Below are positions 17,612-27,294 of a DNA stretch of 64,000 nucleotides, piece after piece. This stretch comes from Abyssibius sp040880065 (GTDB taxonomy: Bacteria; Pseudomonadota; Alphaproteobacteria; Rhodobacterales; Rhodobacteraceae), in assembly GCA_040880065.1 (NCBI GenBank), contig JBBDJE010000062.1:1-64000 (forward strand), written 5' to 3'. Within the stretch, counting starts at the first letter, position 1. Every line of letters starts with the position of its first letter. Both the position numbers and the translations under genes were made by a program. Under the pieces are notes generated by a model. That model saw only the letters and a list, made by a program, of their open reading frames with translations. It was not told where the DNA came from and made no database searches.

Positions 17612-17641
17612 CAGGCCGCGCGGTTTGCGCCGCGCGGCCTG
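17612..17641 (-). terminator. Strong hairpin downstream of the interrupted outer-membrane gene
   Basis: A perfect 12-base-pair stem (CAGGCCGCGCGG with CCGCGCGGCCTG) around a 6-base loop, 25 bases after the stop of the minus-strand gene. The T-run is poor, so termination may be weak or Rho-assisted. Confidence 0.5.
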
Positions 17642-17665
17642 TTTATCTGTCTGTTCGTGGCCCGA

Positions 17666-18397
17666 TCAATCGCCGGGATAAAGGGTGTAATAGCTGCGGC
17701 CGCCAAACACCTTGCCACCACCAAATTGATAACCGATCTGGAATTGCAGCCCATAGTCACCCGACGCACCGGGATAGAAGAAGGTATTGTAAGACGCCGC
17801 GACATAGATGCCGGAGGCGAGCGTATAGGCCGCGCCCGCTGTCAGAACGTCATACTGATCGGTGCGGCTGCCGGCATCGCCCCAGCGCGCCAGCAAATAC
17901 CCCCCAAACAGGTCGATATTACCGGTCACCGCGTAGCTGCCCGACAGGCCGATCAGGTTGCCACCGGAGGTTGAACTTTGCTGTTCGTACCAACCGACAA
18001 AAGCCTCGATCTCCAGCCGGGAGGCAGCACCGCCGGGGGCAAATTTTGCCTCGATGCCATAATAATCCCAATCGTTGGACCCATCCCAATCGTCCAGGCC
18101 ATAATAGGCGCCGACCGTCAGCATAGGGTTGATGGCATAAAAGGCATGTGCGGCATAGGTCAGGTTGTCGAGCCCTTCACCATCATAGGCTTGTGCGCCA
18201 AGGTCGAACTGCATGCCAATATTGCCAAACCCGGCCACCAGCGCACCGTTGAGCTGGTAGCGATCATCGGCGCCGCTGCCATAGTCGCGGCTGACATAGC
18301 TGCCACTGATTTAACCACCAAAAGAGAGAGATTGCGCACTGGCCGATGTTGCCAGCATGGCGGCGGCTGTTGCGGCTGATAGAACGATCGTTTTCAT
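17666..18397 (-). pseudogene. Porin-like outer-membrane protein gene with in-frame stop
   Basis: Read from the ATG at 18397 this encodes MKTIVLSAATAAAMLATSAS-AQ, a signal peptide with AQ cleavage site, then SLSFGG followed by TAA at 18313-18311, and then, in the same frame, ISGSYVSRDYGSGADDRYQL and on to a normal stop. Without the TAA it would be 243 residues, with alternating aromatic/polar strands typical of small beta-barrel proteins (YYGLDDW, GLQFQIGYQFGGG) and a C-terminal region rich in Tyr and Phe. AAGG sits seven bases before the ATG. The remainder is intact, so the stop is recent, read through, or a sequence error. I cannot tell which. Confidence 0.75.
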
Positions 18398-18563
18398 GTT
18401 CATACCTTTTTTAATTTACATCCGGCAGACTGGCAGGCCCGCCCAAACAATTGCCAAAGCCTAGTTCAGCCATGCCCTTGGGTAAAGCGTGCTGGCTATG
18501 CGCCCCGAAAAACGCCACCAGCGCTGTTGCAACCATGCAACAGTGCGCAAAGCCAGCAGCAGC

Positions 18564-21500
18564 CTATGTGAACTCGACAAGCAGATCCTTGGCATCGACC
18601 TGCGCGCCGGGCTGCACGTGCAGCGCCTTGATGGTGCTGTCACGCTCGGCATGGATGCCGGTCTCCATCTTCATCGCCTCGATCGTCAGCAGCAGATCGC
18701 CCGCCTTCACGGCCTGCCCTTCGGCCACCGCAACCGTGGCGATAACGCCGGGCATGGGCGCGCCGATTTGCAGCGGGTCGCCCAGCGTCGCCTTCTGGCG
18801 GGCCTTGGTGGTGGCGGCCGCCTTGCGGTTGGGCACGCGGATGGTGCGGGGCTGGCCGTTAAGCTCGAAGAACACCTTGGTTTGCCCGTCATCGCCGGTT
18901 TCGCCCATGGCCTGCAGGCGAATTTCCAGCGTTTTGCCGGGGTCGATCTCAACCGAGATCTGCTCGCCCTGCGCCATGCCATAAAAGAAATTGCGGGTCG
19001 GCAAGGTGCGCACCGGGCCATAGTCGCGGTGGCGGCCCATATAGTCGAGAAAAACCTTCGGATACATCAGATAGCCACACAGGTCTTCATCATCCACGGT
19101 AAACCCGTTCATCTCTTTGGAGATTTTGGCGCGCACCGCTTCAAGGTCGGCGGCGGGCACGGCAGCACCGGGGCGGCTGGTATTGGGCTTTTCGCCCTTG
19201 AGCACCTTTTTGATAAGCGCTGCCGGAAAGCCACCCGGCGGCTGGCCGAGATTACCGCGCATCATGTCGATAACGGAATCGGGGAAGGCGGTTTCTATGG
19301 CCGGGTTTTCGACATCGGCACGCGAAAGCCCCTGTGCGACCATCATCAGCGCCATGTCACCCACGACCTTGGAGCTGGGCGTAACCTTCACAATATCGCC
19401 GAACATCGCGTTCACATCGGCATAGGTGCGGGCAATCTCGTGCCAGCGGTCTTCCAGCCCCAAGCTGCGGGCCTGTGCCTTGAGGTTGGTAAACTGCCCG
19501 CCGGGCATTTCGTGCAGATAAACCTCCGAAGCCGGTGCGCCGATACCGGATTCAAAGGCGGCGTATTGCCCGCGCACGGCCCCCCAGTAATCCGAGATTT
19601 CGCGGATCGCATCAATCGGCAGGCCGGTATCGCGCGGGGTGTTGGACAAAGCGGCAACGATGCTGCCCATGCAGGGCTGCGAGGTGCCGCCTGCAAACGC
19701 GTCCATCGCAGCATCAACCGCATCGACCCCGGCTTCGGCGGCAGCCAGCACAGTGGCGGCGGAAATGCCCGATGTGTCATGCGTGTGGAAATGCACCGGC
19801 AGGCCGATTTCGTCTTTCAGCGCACGCACCAGAATGCTGGCGGCGGCGGGTTTGAGCAATCCGGCCATGTCTTTCAGGCCAAGGATATGCGCACCCGCAT
19901 CGCGCAATGCGCGGCCCATGGTGATGTAGTAGTTCAGGTCGTATTTCGCGCGGTTCGCATCGAGAATATCGCCGGTATAGCAGATGGTGCCTTCAAGGAT
20001 TTTGCCGTTTTCCAGCACGGCATCCATGGCAACGCGCATATTCTCCACCCAGTTGAGCGAGTCAAATACGCGGAAAACATCAACACCGGACTCTGCCGCT
20101 TGGGCGACGAATTTTTGTACGACATTATCGGGATAGGTGGTGTAGCCCACGCCATTGGCCCCGCGCAGCAGCATTTGCGTCAGCAGGTTGGGCATGCGGG
20201 CGCGCAAATCGCGCAGGCGTTGCCACGGGCATTCCTGCAAGAAGCGATAGGCGACATCAAAGGTCGCCCCACCCCAGCATTCCATGGAAAACAGGCCCGG
20301 CAGGTTGGCGGCATAGCTCGGCGCGATATTCAGCATATCATGGCTGCGCATGCGGGTGGCAAGCAAGGATTGGTGCCCGTCGCGCATGGTTGTATCGGTG
20401 ATCAGCAGGCGCTTTTCGGCGAGCATCCAGTCGGCCACAGCTTGCGGGCCTTTTTCATCGAGCAGGTTGCGCGCACCATTTGGGGCGGCCTCACCGCGCA
20501 GCTTGGGAATGCGCGGCGCACGTGCCTCGGCATGGGGGCGCGCGCGGCCCGCCACTTCGGGGTGCTCGTTGACGGTGATATCGGCCAGATAGGTCAGGAT
20601 TTTCGTGGCCCTGTCGCGGCGCTTCTTGAAGGAAAACAAAGCCGGCGTCGTGTCGATGAACTTGGTGGTATAGGTGTTGTTCAGAAAGCTTTCATGCTTG
20701 AGCAGGTTTTCTACAAAGGCGATGTTGGTGGACACACCGCGCACGCGAAACTCGCGCAAGGACCGGTCCATCCGCGCGATGGCGGTTTCGGGCGTTGGCC
20801 CCCATGCTGTGACCTTCACCAGCAGGCTGTCGTAAAACCGTGTGATGACCGCACCGGAATAGGCTGTGCCGCCATCCAGCCGGATACCCATGCCATTGGC
20901 AGCGCGATAGGCGGTAATGCGGCCATAATCGGGGATGAAACTGTTCTGCGGGTCTTCGGTGGTTACGCGGCATTGCAGCGCGTGGCCGTTCAGCTTCACA
21001 TCATCCTGGCTGGGCTTGCCGGTTGCCTCGGCAATACTCGCCCCCTCGGCCAGCAGAATTTGCGCGCGCACAATGTCGATGCCGGTGACTTCTTCTGTCA
21101 CCGTGTGTTCGACCTGCACGCGCGGGTTCACCTCGATGAAGTAAAAGGCGCCGTCGTCCATATCCATGAGGAATTCGACCGTGCCAGCGCATTCATAGCC
21201 GACATGGGCGCAGATCTTGCGGCCAAGGGCGCAGATTTCGATCCGCTGTTCTTGCGTGAGATAGGGGGCCGGGGCGCGTTCCACAACCTTTTGGTTGCGC
21301 CGCTGCACGGTGCAATCGCGTTCCCACAGGTGATACATGCCGCCAAAACGGTCTCCCAGTATCTGCACTTCCACATGGCGGGCGCGCTCGATCATCTTTT
21401 CAAGGTAGCCTTCACCGTTGCCAAAGGCGGCTTCGGCCTCGCGGCGGCCCTCGCGCACCTTTTCGGCCAGCTCGTCAGGGCCAAGAATGGGGCGCATGCC

Positions 21501-22007
21501 GCGCCCGCCGCCGCCCCAGCTTGCCTTGAGCATCAGCGGATAGCCGACCGCCTGCGCCTGCTCGGCGATTTTGGCCATGTCATCGCCCAGCACCTCGGTT
21601 GCGGGAATGACCGGCACGCCCGCCTCAACCGCCACGCGCCGCGCGCTGGCCTTGTCGCCAAGGGCGCGCATGGTGGCGGCCTTGGGGCCAATAAAGGTGA
21701 TGCCGGCTTCATCGCAGGCATCAACCAGCGCCGGGTTTTCCGACAGCAGCCCATAGCCGGGATGAATGGCATCGGCACCCGACATTCTGGCCACGCGGAT
21801 GATTTCTTCAATGCTAAGGTAAGCGGCAACCGGGCCAAGCCCCTCGCCAATGCGGTAGGCCTCGTCAGCCTTGAAGCGATGCAGCCCCAGCTTATCCTCT
21901 TCGGCATAGACAGCCACGGTTTTTTTGCCCATCTCGTTGGCAGCGCGCATCACGCGGATGGCAATTTCACCACGGTTGGCGATAAGGATTTTCTGGAAAT
22001 TCTTCAT
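18564..22007 (-). CDS. pyc: Pyruvate carboxylase
   Basis: A 1147-residue single-chain pyruvate carboxylase, which makes oxaloacetate from pyruvate, bicarbonate and ATP. Domain order: biotin carboxylase (about 1-460; ATP-grasp loop GGGGRGMRPI), carboxyltransferase (about 530-830; TMRDGHQSLLATRMRSHDML), central tetramerisation/allosteric part, and the C-terminal biotinyl domain with biotin Lys K1113 in IEAMKMETG. Full normal length. The ATG at 22007 starts MKNFQKILIANRGE; an upstream in-frame ATG lacks support. A very long open frame on the opposite strand is only its shadow. Anaplerotic supply of oxaloacetate fits a heterotroph feeding on amino acids and C2 units. Confidence 0.98.
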   Translation of the reverse strand: MKNFQKILIANRGEIAIRVMRAANEMGKKTVAVYAEEDKLGLHRFKADEAYRIGEGLGPVAAYLSIEEIIRVARMSGADAIHPGYGLLSENPALVDACDEAGITFIGPKAATMRALGDKASARRVAVEAGVPVIPATEVLGDDMAKIAEQAQAVGYPLMLKASWGGGGRGMRPILGPDELAEKVREGRREAEAAFGNGEGYLEKMIERARHVEVQILGDRFGGMYHLWERDCTVQRRNQKVVERAPAPYLTQEQRIEICALGRKICAHVGYECAGTVEFLMDMDDGAFYFIEVNPRVQVEHTVTEEVTGIDIVRAQILLAEGASIAEATGKPSQDDVKLNGHALQCRVTTEDPQNSFIPDYGRITAYRAANGMGIRLDGGTAYSGAVITRFYDSLLVKVTAWGPTPETAIARMDRSLREFRVRGVSTNIAFVENLLKHESFLNNTYTTKFIDTTPALFSFKKRRDRATKILTYLADITVNEHPEVAGRARPHAEARAPRIPKLRGEAAPNGARNLLDEKGPQAVADWMLAEKRLLITDTTMRDGHQSLLATRMRSHDMLNIAPSYAANLPGLFSMECWGGATFDVAYRFLQECPWQRLRDLRARMPNLLTQMLLRGANGVGYTTYPDNVVQKFVAQAAESGVDVFRVFDSLNWVENMRVAMDAVLENGKILEGTICYTGDILDANRAKYDLNYYITMGRALRDAGAHILGLKDMAGLLKPAAASILVRALKDEIGLPVHFHTHDTSGISAATVLAAAEAGVDAVDAAMDAFAGGTSQPCMGSIVAALSNTPRDTGLPIDAIREISDYWGAVRGQYAAFESGIGAPASEVYLHEMPGGQFTNLKAQARSLGLEDRWHEIARTYADVNAMFGDIVKVTPSSKVVGDMALMMVAQGLSRADVENPAIETAFPDSVIDMMRGNLGQPPGGFPAALIKKVLKGEKPNTSRPGAAVPAADLEAVRAKISKEMNGFTVDDEDLCGYLMYPKVFLDYMGRHRDYGPVRTLPTRNFFYGMAQGEQISVEIDPGKTLEIRLQAMGETGDDGQTKVFFELNGQPRTIRVPNRKAAATTKARQKATLGDPLQIGAPMPGVIATVAVAEGQAVKAGDLLLTIEAMKMETGIHAERDSTIKALHVQPGAQVDAKDLLVEFT

Positions 22008-22120
22008 GATTGGCAGGCTCCGCATTTGGCGATAAGTGTCAAATCACCGCTTTTGTAGCGAGCGGTTGGCAGTGTGACAACGCAGTTTTTGCAGTGCAGC
22101 ATTAAAAGTCGCCCCAAAGG

Positions 22121-23992
22121 TCAACTTCTCTCGCTGCTTGGTTCGGTGGCTGGCTCAGTTTCGCCCCGCAACATCGCCTCGATCCGCAGGTTTTGCTCGC
22201 GGATGCGCGCCAGTAGCGCGGGGTTTTCGTGCAGTTGCAGCTTCGGGTCCCAGTCCGACGCCATTTCAAGCAGCATCTGGCGGTCTTCGCGCACAAACTC
22301 ATCGGCGGCACGCTCGGCATCATAGGGGTGCACTCCCATGGCGCGCAGCGTGTATTTGCCCGCCCGCACCGATGAATCAAAGGTTTCGCGCACAATGTCG
22401 CGCGCGCCTGCCGCATAGAGCCGATACACATCGTGGCGTGATCGAGCGCGGGCAACGACATGCACTTTGGGGTAATTCTGGCGAATGAATTCGACAATTT
22501 TGACGGCTTTGTCAGCATCATCTATGGCCACAACAACGGCCGCAGCTTCGGCAATGCCAGCGGCAATCAGCAATTCGGGGCGGGTCACATCGCCCAAAAA
22601 CGCCTTGACGCCAAGCTGGCGCATACGGTGCACGGCTTCTGCGTTGCCATCGATAACCGTGGTCGGATGGCCGTTCATGAGCAGCAGACGGTTGACGACC
22701 TGACCAAAGCGGCCAAGCCCGGCGACGATGATCTTGCCTTCCGGCATCACGGGGCGATCATCCTCGGGCAGTTGCGTGCTTGCCATACGCAGCACCATCC
22801 TGTCAAACAGGATGAACAGCACAGGGGTCAGGAACATCGACAGCGCCACAACCAGCCCCAAAAGCTCGGCCAAGGGGCGGGCCATTACATGAGCTTGCAA
22901 GGCGAAGCCTATCATAACAAAGCCAAATTCGCCCGCTTGGGCAAGCGAAAGCGCAAACAGCAATTGTGTGCGCCCCCGCAGCCCGAACCCCCAGCCAACC
23001 AGCCAGAGCACGGCGAACTTGAGCACCATGAGCGCAATGGTGATCGACAGGATCACCCAAAGCTTTTCCCACAGCAAACCGGTATTGATGCCCGCCCCCA
23101 CGGTGATAAAGAACAAGCCAAGCAGCAGCCCTTTAATGGGCTCGATATCGGCTTCGAGTTGGTGTTTATAAGCCGAGTTGGCCAGCAAGACCCCTGCCAT
23201 AAAGGTGCCAAGCGCGGGCGATAGGCCAACGGCGGTCATCAGCAGGGCAATGGCGATAACCAGCAGCAATGCCGCAGCTATGAAAATCTCGCGCATTTTG
23301 GAAAGCGCGATATAGCGAAACAGCGGACCAACCAGAAACACCCCGACCACAGCAACCAGCGCCACCGCGCCAAGCACAATGGCCGAGGCAATAAAGGGCG
23401 ACTGGCTGGCGATCCATTCCTGCGTTTCATTGCCATGCGCGGCCTCCTGCCCTGAAAGCGCGGCCATAATTTCCAGCCCCGGAATGGCCAGCAGCGGCAA
23501 AAGTGCCAGCGCAGGAATGACGGCGATGTCTTGCATGAGCAGCACGAAAAAGGCCGAGCGGCCGCCATCGGTGCGCGCAAGCTGCTTTTCGTCCAGCGTT
23601 TGCATGACAATCGCGGTAGAAGACAGCGCCAGCGTAATACCAATTGCAATGGACACAGAAGGCATGATGCCTTGTGACCATGCGATAAGCGATATCAACA
23701 GCGTGGTGATCACGATCTGCATGCCGCCAAGCCCGATGAGCGCCTTGCGCATAGCCCAAAGCGCGCGCGGCTCAAGCTCCAGCCCGATGACAAACAGCAT
23801 CATCACCACGCCGAATTCGGCAAAATGCTGCAAATCGGCTGTTTCGGCCCCGACAAGGCCTATCACCGGCCCGATAACCAAACCGGCCACCAGATAGCCA
23901 AGCACCGACCCAAAGCCCAAACGGCGCGCCAGTGGCACGGCTACAACGGCGGCGGCGAGGTAAATGAAGGCCTGATAGAGAATGCTATCCAT
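22121..23992 (-). CDS. CPA2 cation:proton antiporter with TrkA-N domain (KefB/KefC-like)
   Basis: A 623-residue inner-membrane protein: an N-terminal Na/H-exchanger domain of about twelve helices (residues 1-380), then a Rossmann NAD-binding TrkA-N domain (IIVAGLGRFGQVVNRLL at about 400) and a charged C-terminal tail. KefB/KefC proteins release K+ and are opened by electrophile adducts of glutathione. The ATG at 23992 overlaps the stop of the quinone-reductase gene by eight bases, matching the known pairing with KefF/KefG accessory proteins. A glutathione-responsive K+ efflux function is the likely role. Confidence 0.92.
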   Translation of the reverse strand: MDSILYQAFIYLAAAVVAVPLARRLGFGSVLGYLVAGLVIGPVIGLVGAETADLQHFAEFGVVMMLFVIGLELEPRALWAMRKALIGLGGMQIVITTLLISLIAWSQGIMPSVSIAIGITLALSSTAIVMQTLDEKQLARTDGGRSAFFVLLMQDIAVIPALALLPLLAIPGLEIMAALSGQEAAHGNETQEWIASQSPFIASAIVLGAVALVAVVGVFLVGPLFRYIALSKMREIFIAAALLLVIAIALLMTAVGLSPALGTFMAGVLLANSAYKHQLEADIEPIKGLLLGLFFITVGAGINTGLLWEKLWVILSITIALMVLKFAVLWLVGWGFGLRGRTQLLFALSLAQAGEFGFVMIGFALQAHVMARPLAELLGLVVALSMFLTPVLFILFDRMVLRMASTQLPEDDRPVMPEGKIIVAGLGRFGQVVNRLLLMNGHPTTVIDGNAEAVHRMRQLGVKAFLGDVTRPELLIAAGIAEAAAVVVAIDDADKAVKIVEFIRQNYPKVHVVARARSRHDVYRLYAAGARDIVRETFDSSVRAGKYTLRAMGVHPYDAERAADEFVREDRQMLLEMASDWDPKLQLHENPALLARIREQNLRIEAMLRGETEPATEPSSERS

Positions 23993-24656
23993 GGGCACCT
24001 TTGGCTTGGGGCTGGTCTTTTGCGGGGCTGTCATTTGAGGTTTCAGCCGCAGGGGCCAGGGTTTCCGCCCCCAAATAGGGGCTGTCGGCGGCGCGCCCGA
24101 TATCCAGCGTGCCATCCGCCAAAGCCTGCAACAAGGCGCGCCAAGTTTTTAAATGCGGCTCAAGCCGGTTTTCTTCAGCGGCGGTTCGTGCCGAAGTCAG
24201 CGCAAAGGGCGGCAGGTAGATCATGCCGCAAAGCCGTGCCATTTGCTCAAAAGGGGCGGCAAGCTGGCGCAGCGTGAAATGGGTTTCATGTTCGCCGGAA
24301 TATTCGGCAATGGAGCGGCCCGCACTGATGGCGTTGAAAAACACCTTGTCGCGCAATTCCTTGCCATGGCGGCCATAGGCGAAGCCGTATTCCAGCACCA
24401 CATCCTGCCATTCGCGCAGCAAGGCGGGGGCGGAATACCAGTTGAACGGATGCAGGAAGATCACCACCTCGTGCTGGCGCAAAAGCTCTTGCTCGGCTTG
24501 GATGTTAACCAGAAAATCGGGGTAAGCCGCATAAATGTCATGCACCTTGACCCCTTCTATCTTGGCGGCCTGCGCAGCCATACGCATGACAACCGTTGAT
24601 TGCCGCGGGCGCGGATGGGCAAGAACAATCAAAATCGGGTTAATAGATTCGGCCAT
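23985..24656 (-). CDS. NAD(P)H quinone oxidoreductase, KefF/KefG-like
   Basis: A 223-residue flavodoxin-fold protein. Visible motifs: ILIVLAHPRPRQSTVVMRMA at the N-terminus (FMN phosphate loop), VIFLHPFNWYSAPALLREWQ in the middle (flavin ring contact and quinone site), KELRDKVFFNAISAG. The last 40 or so residues form an unusual Pro/Ala/Gln-rich tail that runs into the antiporter gene. The ATG at 24656 has GGAGAGG upstream. As KefF does, it probably binds and activates the antiporter and may reduce quinones. Confidence 0.9.
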   Translation of the reverse strand: MAESINPILIVLAHPRPRQSTVVMRMAAQAAKIEGVKVHDIYAAYPDFLVNIQAEQELLRQHEVVIFLHPFNWYSAPALLREWQDVVLEYGFAYGRHGKELRDKVFFNAISAGRSIAEYSGEHETHFTLRQLAAPFEQMARLCGMIYLPPFALTSARTAAEENRLEPHLKTWRALLQALADGTLDIGRAADSPYLGAETLAPAAETSNDSPAKDQPQAKGAHG

Positions 24657-24756
24657 CGCCTCTCCTTTAATGCAAGAATATGATGTGATGGCGCAATTGC
24701 ACAGGTGCGAATTTTTCCGGGCAAGCATACAGACAAAACAGATGTGGAATTCGCAA

Positions 24757-24771
24757 GAACAGAGTGAGAAC
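24757..24771. promoter_or_regulatory. LexA (SOS) box, GTTC-N7-GTTC
   Basis: GAACAGAGTGAGAAC is an exact direct repeat GAAC-N7-GAAC, which on the other strand is GTTC-N7-GTTC, the alphaproteobacterial LexA operator. It lies 41 bases before the ATG of the UvrD-like helicase gene, within a typical promoter distance, and in the shared intergenic region with the kefF-like gene. Confidence 0.8.
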
Positions 24772-24811
24772 AACTCTTTAACTTGCGCGACAAACAGGCT
24801 AGGCTGCGCCT

Positions 24812-27193
24812 ATGAACGAATTTGACGATGCAGACGGGTTTGAGGCGGCGGCGGCATTGCCGCTTTCAGCGCGTGCCATGGCGCGGCCTTCGATGGCGTA
24901 TCTGGACGGGCTGAACCCCGCACAAAGACAGGCGGTTGAAACGCTCGACGGGCCGGTGCTGATGCTGGCAGGCGCTGGCACGGGGAAGACCAAGGCGCTG
25001 ACAGCGCGAATCGCGCATTTGCTGGCCAGCGGGCGGGCGCGGCCCCATGATGTGCTGGCCGTCACCTTCACCAACAAGGCGGCACGTGAAATGAAAAACC
25101 GCGTGGGCCAGAATATTGGCCAGGTGGTTGAAGGCATGCCATGGCTGGGCACCTTCCATTCGCTTTGCGTGAAGATTTTGCGCCGCCATGCCGAACTGGC
25201 TGGGCTGAAAAGCAACTTCACGATTCTGGATACTGACGACCAGTTGCGCCTGATAAAGCAGCTGCTGCGCGCCGCGAATATTGATGACAAGCGCTGGCCC
25301 GCGCGGCATTTGGCCGGGATCATCGACAATTGGAAAAACCGCGCATGGAGCCCAGAGCAGGTTCCGGTGGCCGAAGCGGCGCATTTCAACAACCGCGGCG
25401 TTGATTTCTACCGCCAGTATCAGGACCGCCTGCGCACGCTGAACGCGGTAGATTTCGGCGATCTGCTGCTGCATGTGGTGACAATTTTCCAAAATCATCC
25501 CGATGTGCTGCAAAGCTATCAGCAAAAATTCCGCTACATTCTGGTTGATGAATATCAAGACACCAATGTCGCGCAATATTTATGGCTGCGCCTGCTCGCC
25601 GCCGCGCATAAAAACATTTGCTGCGTGGGCGATGACGACCAGTCCATCTATGGCTGGCGCGGGGCGGAAGTGGGCAATATCCTGCGGTTTGAAAAGGATT
25701 TTCCTGGTGCGCATGTGGTGCGGCTGGAACAGAATTACCGCTCCACCCCGCATATTCTGGCCGCTGCAAGTGCTGTGATTAACAGCAACAAGGGCCGCCT
25801 TGGAAAGACGCTTTGGACGGCGGAAAAAGAGGGCGAGAAGGTTAGGCTCATCGGCCATTGGGATGGCGAGGACGAGGCCCGCTGGGTGGGCGAGGAGATA
25901 GAGGCCATGCAGCGCGGCACGCGCGCAATGGCACCCTACCCGCTTTCTTCCATGGCGATTCTGGTGCGCGCCTCCCACCAGATGCGCGCCTTTGAGGACC
26001 GGTTTTTAACCATCGGCCTGCCTTATCGGGTAATTGGTGGGCCGCGCTTTTATGAACGGCTCGAAATTCGCGACGCAATGGCCTATTTCCGCGTGGTGTG
26101 CAGCCCCGATGATGATCTGGCGCTGGAGCGTATCATCAACACCCCAAAGCGCGGGCTGGGGGAAAAAGCCATTCAGACTATCCAGCGACTGGCGCGCGAA
26201 AACGGCGTTTCCATGCTGGATGGTGCGCGGATTGCGATTGATGCCGGGCTGTCGGGCAAGGGGCGGCAATCGCTCTTTGAACTGATCGACGCGCTCGACC
26301 ACTGGCGCGGGCAGATGATGGCCGAAGAACTAAGCCATATCGAGTTGGCCGAGATCATTCTGGAAGAATCGGGCTATACCGATTTCTGGAAGAATGACAA
26401 AAGCGTTGAAGCGCAGGGGCGGCTGGAAAACCTGAAGGAACTGGTGAAGTCGCTGGAGAATTTCGAAAACCTGCAAGGGTTTTTAGAGCATATCGCGCTG
26501 ATTATGGACAATGAGCAGGACGATGGCAGCGCCAAGGTCTCGATCATGACATTACACGCCGCCAAGGGGCTTGAATTTCCGGTGGTTTTTCTGCCGGGAT
26601 GGGAGGACGGGCTGTTCCCCAGCCAGCGCAGCATGGATGAATCCGGCCTCAAGGGGCTGGAGGAGGAGCGACGCCTCGCCTATGTCGGCATCACGCGGGC
26701 CGAAGAGGTCTGCACCATTTCATTCGCCGCCAACCGGCGCACCTATGGGCAGATGCAATCGACCCTGCCCAGCCGGTTTATTGACGAATTGCCGCCCGAC
26801 CATGTTGACGTGCTCACCCCGCCGGGCCTTTATGGCGGCGGTTTTGGGGCCGCCGCACCGCGCGCGCAAGGCGGCGGGTTTGCGGGAATTATCAAGGCCA
26901 GCGAAATGGAAGAGCGGGTTGCTTCGGCCAATAGCTACAACTCCCCCGGCTGGGCGCGGATGCAAAAGCGCAGCGGCGCGCGCCCCATGCGCCAGCCGAG
27001 CGAAGCGCGCAACATGGTGCTGGACGGCGAAGCCGTGGTGCTGCACGATATCGGTGCGCGGGTTTTCCACCAGAAATTCGGCTATGGCACGGTGATCGGG
27101 GTTGAGGGCAACAAGCTGCATATCGACTTTGAAAAAGCTGGGCAAAAACATGTGCTAGCCAGCTATGTCAGCACCGACGAAGTGCCGTTTTAG
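24812..27193 (+). CDS. uvrD: UvrD/PcrA-family DNA helicase
   Basis: A 793-residue superfamily 1A 3'-5' DNA helicase for nucleotide-excision and mismatch repair. Motifs in order: Q-region LNPAQRQAVETLDGPVLMLA, Walker A AGAGTGKTKAL, Ia VTFTNKAAREMKNRV, II VDEYQDTN, III GDDDQSIYGWRGA, IV EQNYRST, V STLHAAKGLEFP-like (MTLHAAKGLEFPVVFLPGWE), VI VGITRAEE. The C-terminal VFHQKFGYGTVIGVEG is the Tudor-like domain of PcrA/UvrD. The stop codon is the first three bases of an interspersed repeat. SOS control is predicted from the box upstream. Confidence 0.96.
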   Translation: MNEFDDADGFEAAAALPLSARAMARPSMAYLDGLNPAQRQAVETLDGPVLMLAGAGTGKTKALTARIAHLLASGRARPHDVLAVTFTNKAAREMKNRVGQNIGQVVEGMPWLGTFHSLCVKILRRHAELAGLKSNFTILDTDDQLRLIKQLLRAANIDDKRWPARHLAGIIDNWKNRAWSPEQVPVAEAAHFNNRGVDFYRQYQDRLRTLNAVDFGDLLLHVVTIFQNHPDVLQSYQQKFRYILVDEYQDTNVAQYLWLRLLAAAHKNICCVGDDDQSIYGWRGAEVGNILRFEKDFPGAHVVRLEQNYRSTPHILAAASAVINSNKGRLGKTLWTAEKEGEKVRLIGHWDGEDEARWVGEEIEAMQRGTRAMAPYPLSSMAILVRASHQMRAFEDRFLTIGLPYRVIGGPRFYERLEIRDAMAYFRVVCSPDDDLALERIINTPKRGLGEKAIQTIQRLARENGVSMLDGARIAIDAGLSGKGRQSLFELIDALDHWRGQMMAEELSHIELAEIILEESGYTDFWKNDKSVEAQGRLENLKELVKSLENFENLQGFLEHIALIMDNEQDDGSAKVSIMTLHAAKGLEFPVVFLPGWEDGLFPSQRSMDESGLKGLEEERRLAYVGITRAEEVCTISFAANRRTYGQMQSTLPSRFIDELPPDHVDVLTPPGLYGGGFGAAAPRAQGGGFAGIIKASEMEERVASANSYNSPGWARMQKRSGARPMRQPSEARNMVLDGEAVVLHDIGARVFHQKFGYGTVIGVEGNKLHIDFEKAGQKHVLASYVSTDEVPF

Positions 27194-27294
27194 AGCATTA
27201 TGCAACGAAAGCGGGAACCGGTTTTCTGTTCAAACATGCGTTATCAAAAGCTTGAGCGTGGCGCGTGAATGGATATGAACGCGGCAAACTCTAG
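27191..27294 (+). repeat. Interspersed palindromic element, copy A
   Basis: Begins with TAGAGCAT, where TAG is the stop of uvrD, and contains GCGGGAACCGGTTTTCT, CATGCGTTATCAAAAG and GCGTGGCGCGTGAAT. The 36935 copy aligns over its whole length of about 100 bases. Its core resembles the common alphaproteobacterial intergenic palindrome with a GAACCGGTTTTC centre. Confidence 0.8.

Noticed and set aside
18489..22058. A 1189-codon open frame on the plus strand
   Set aside because: It lies fully opposite the pyruvate carboxylase gene and is a by-product of GC-rich codon use; its translation has no recognisable domain.
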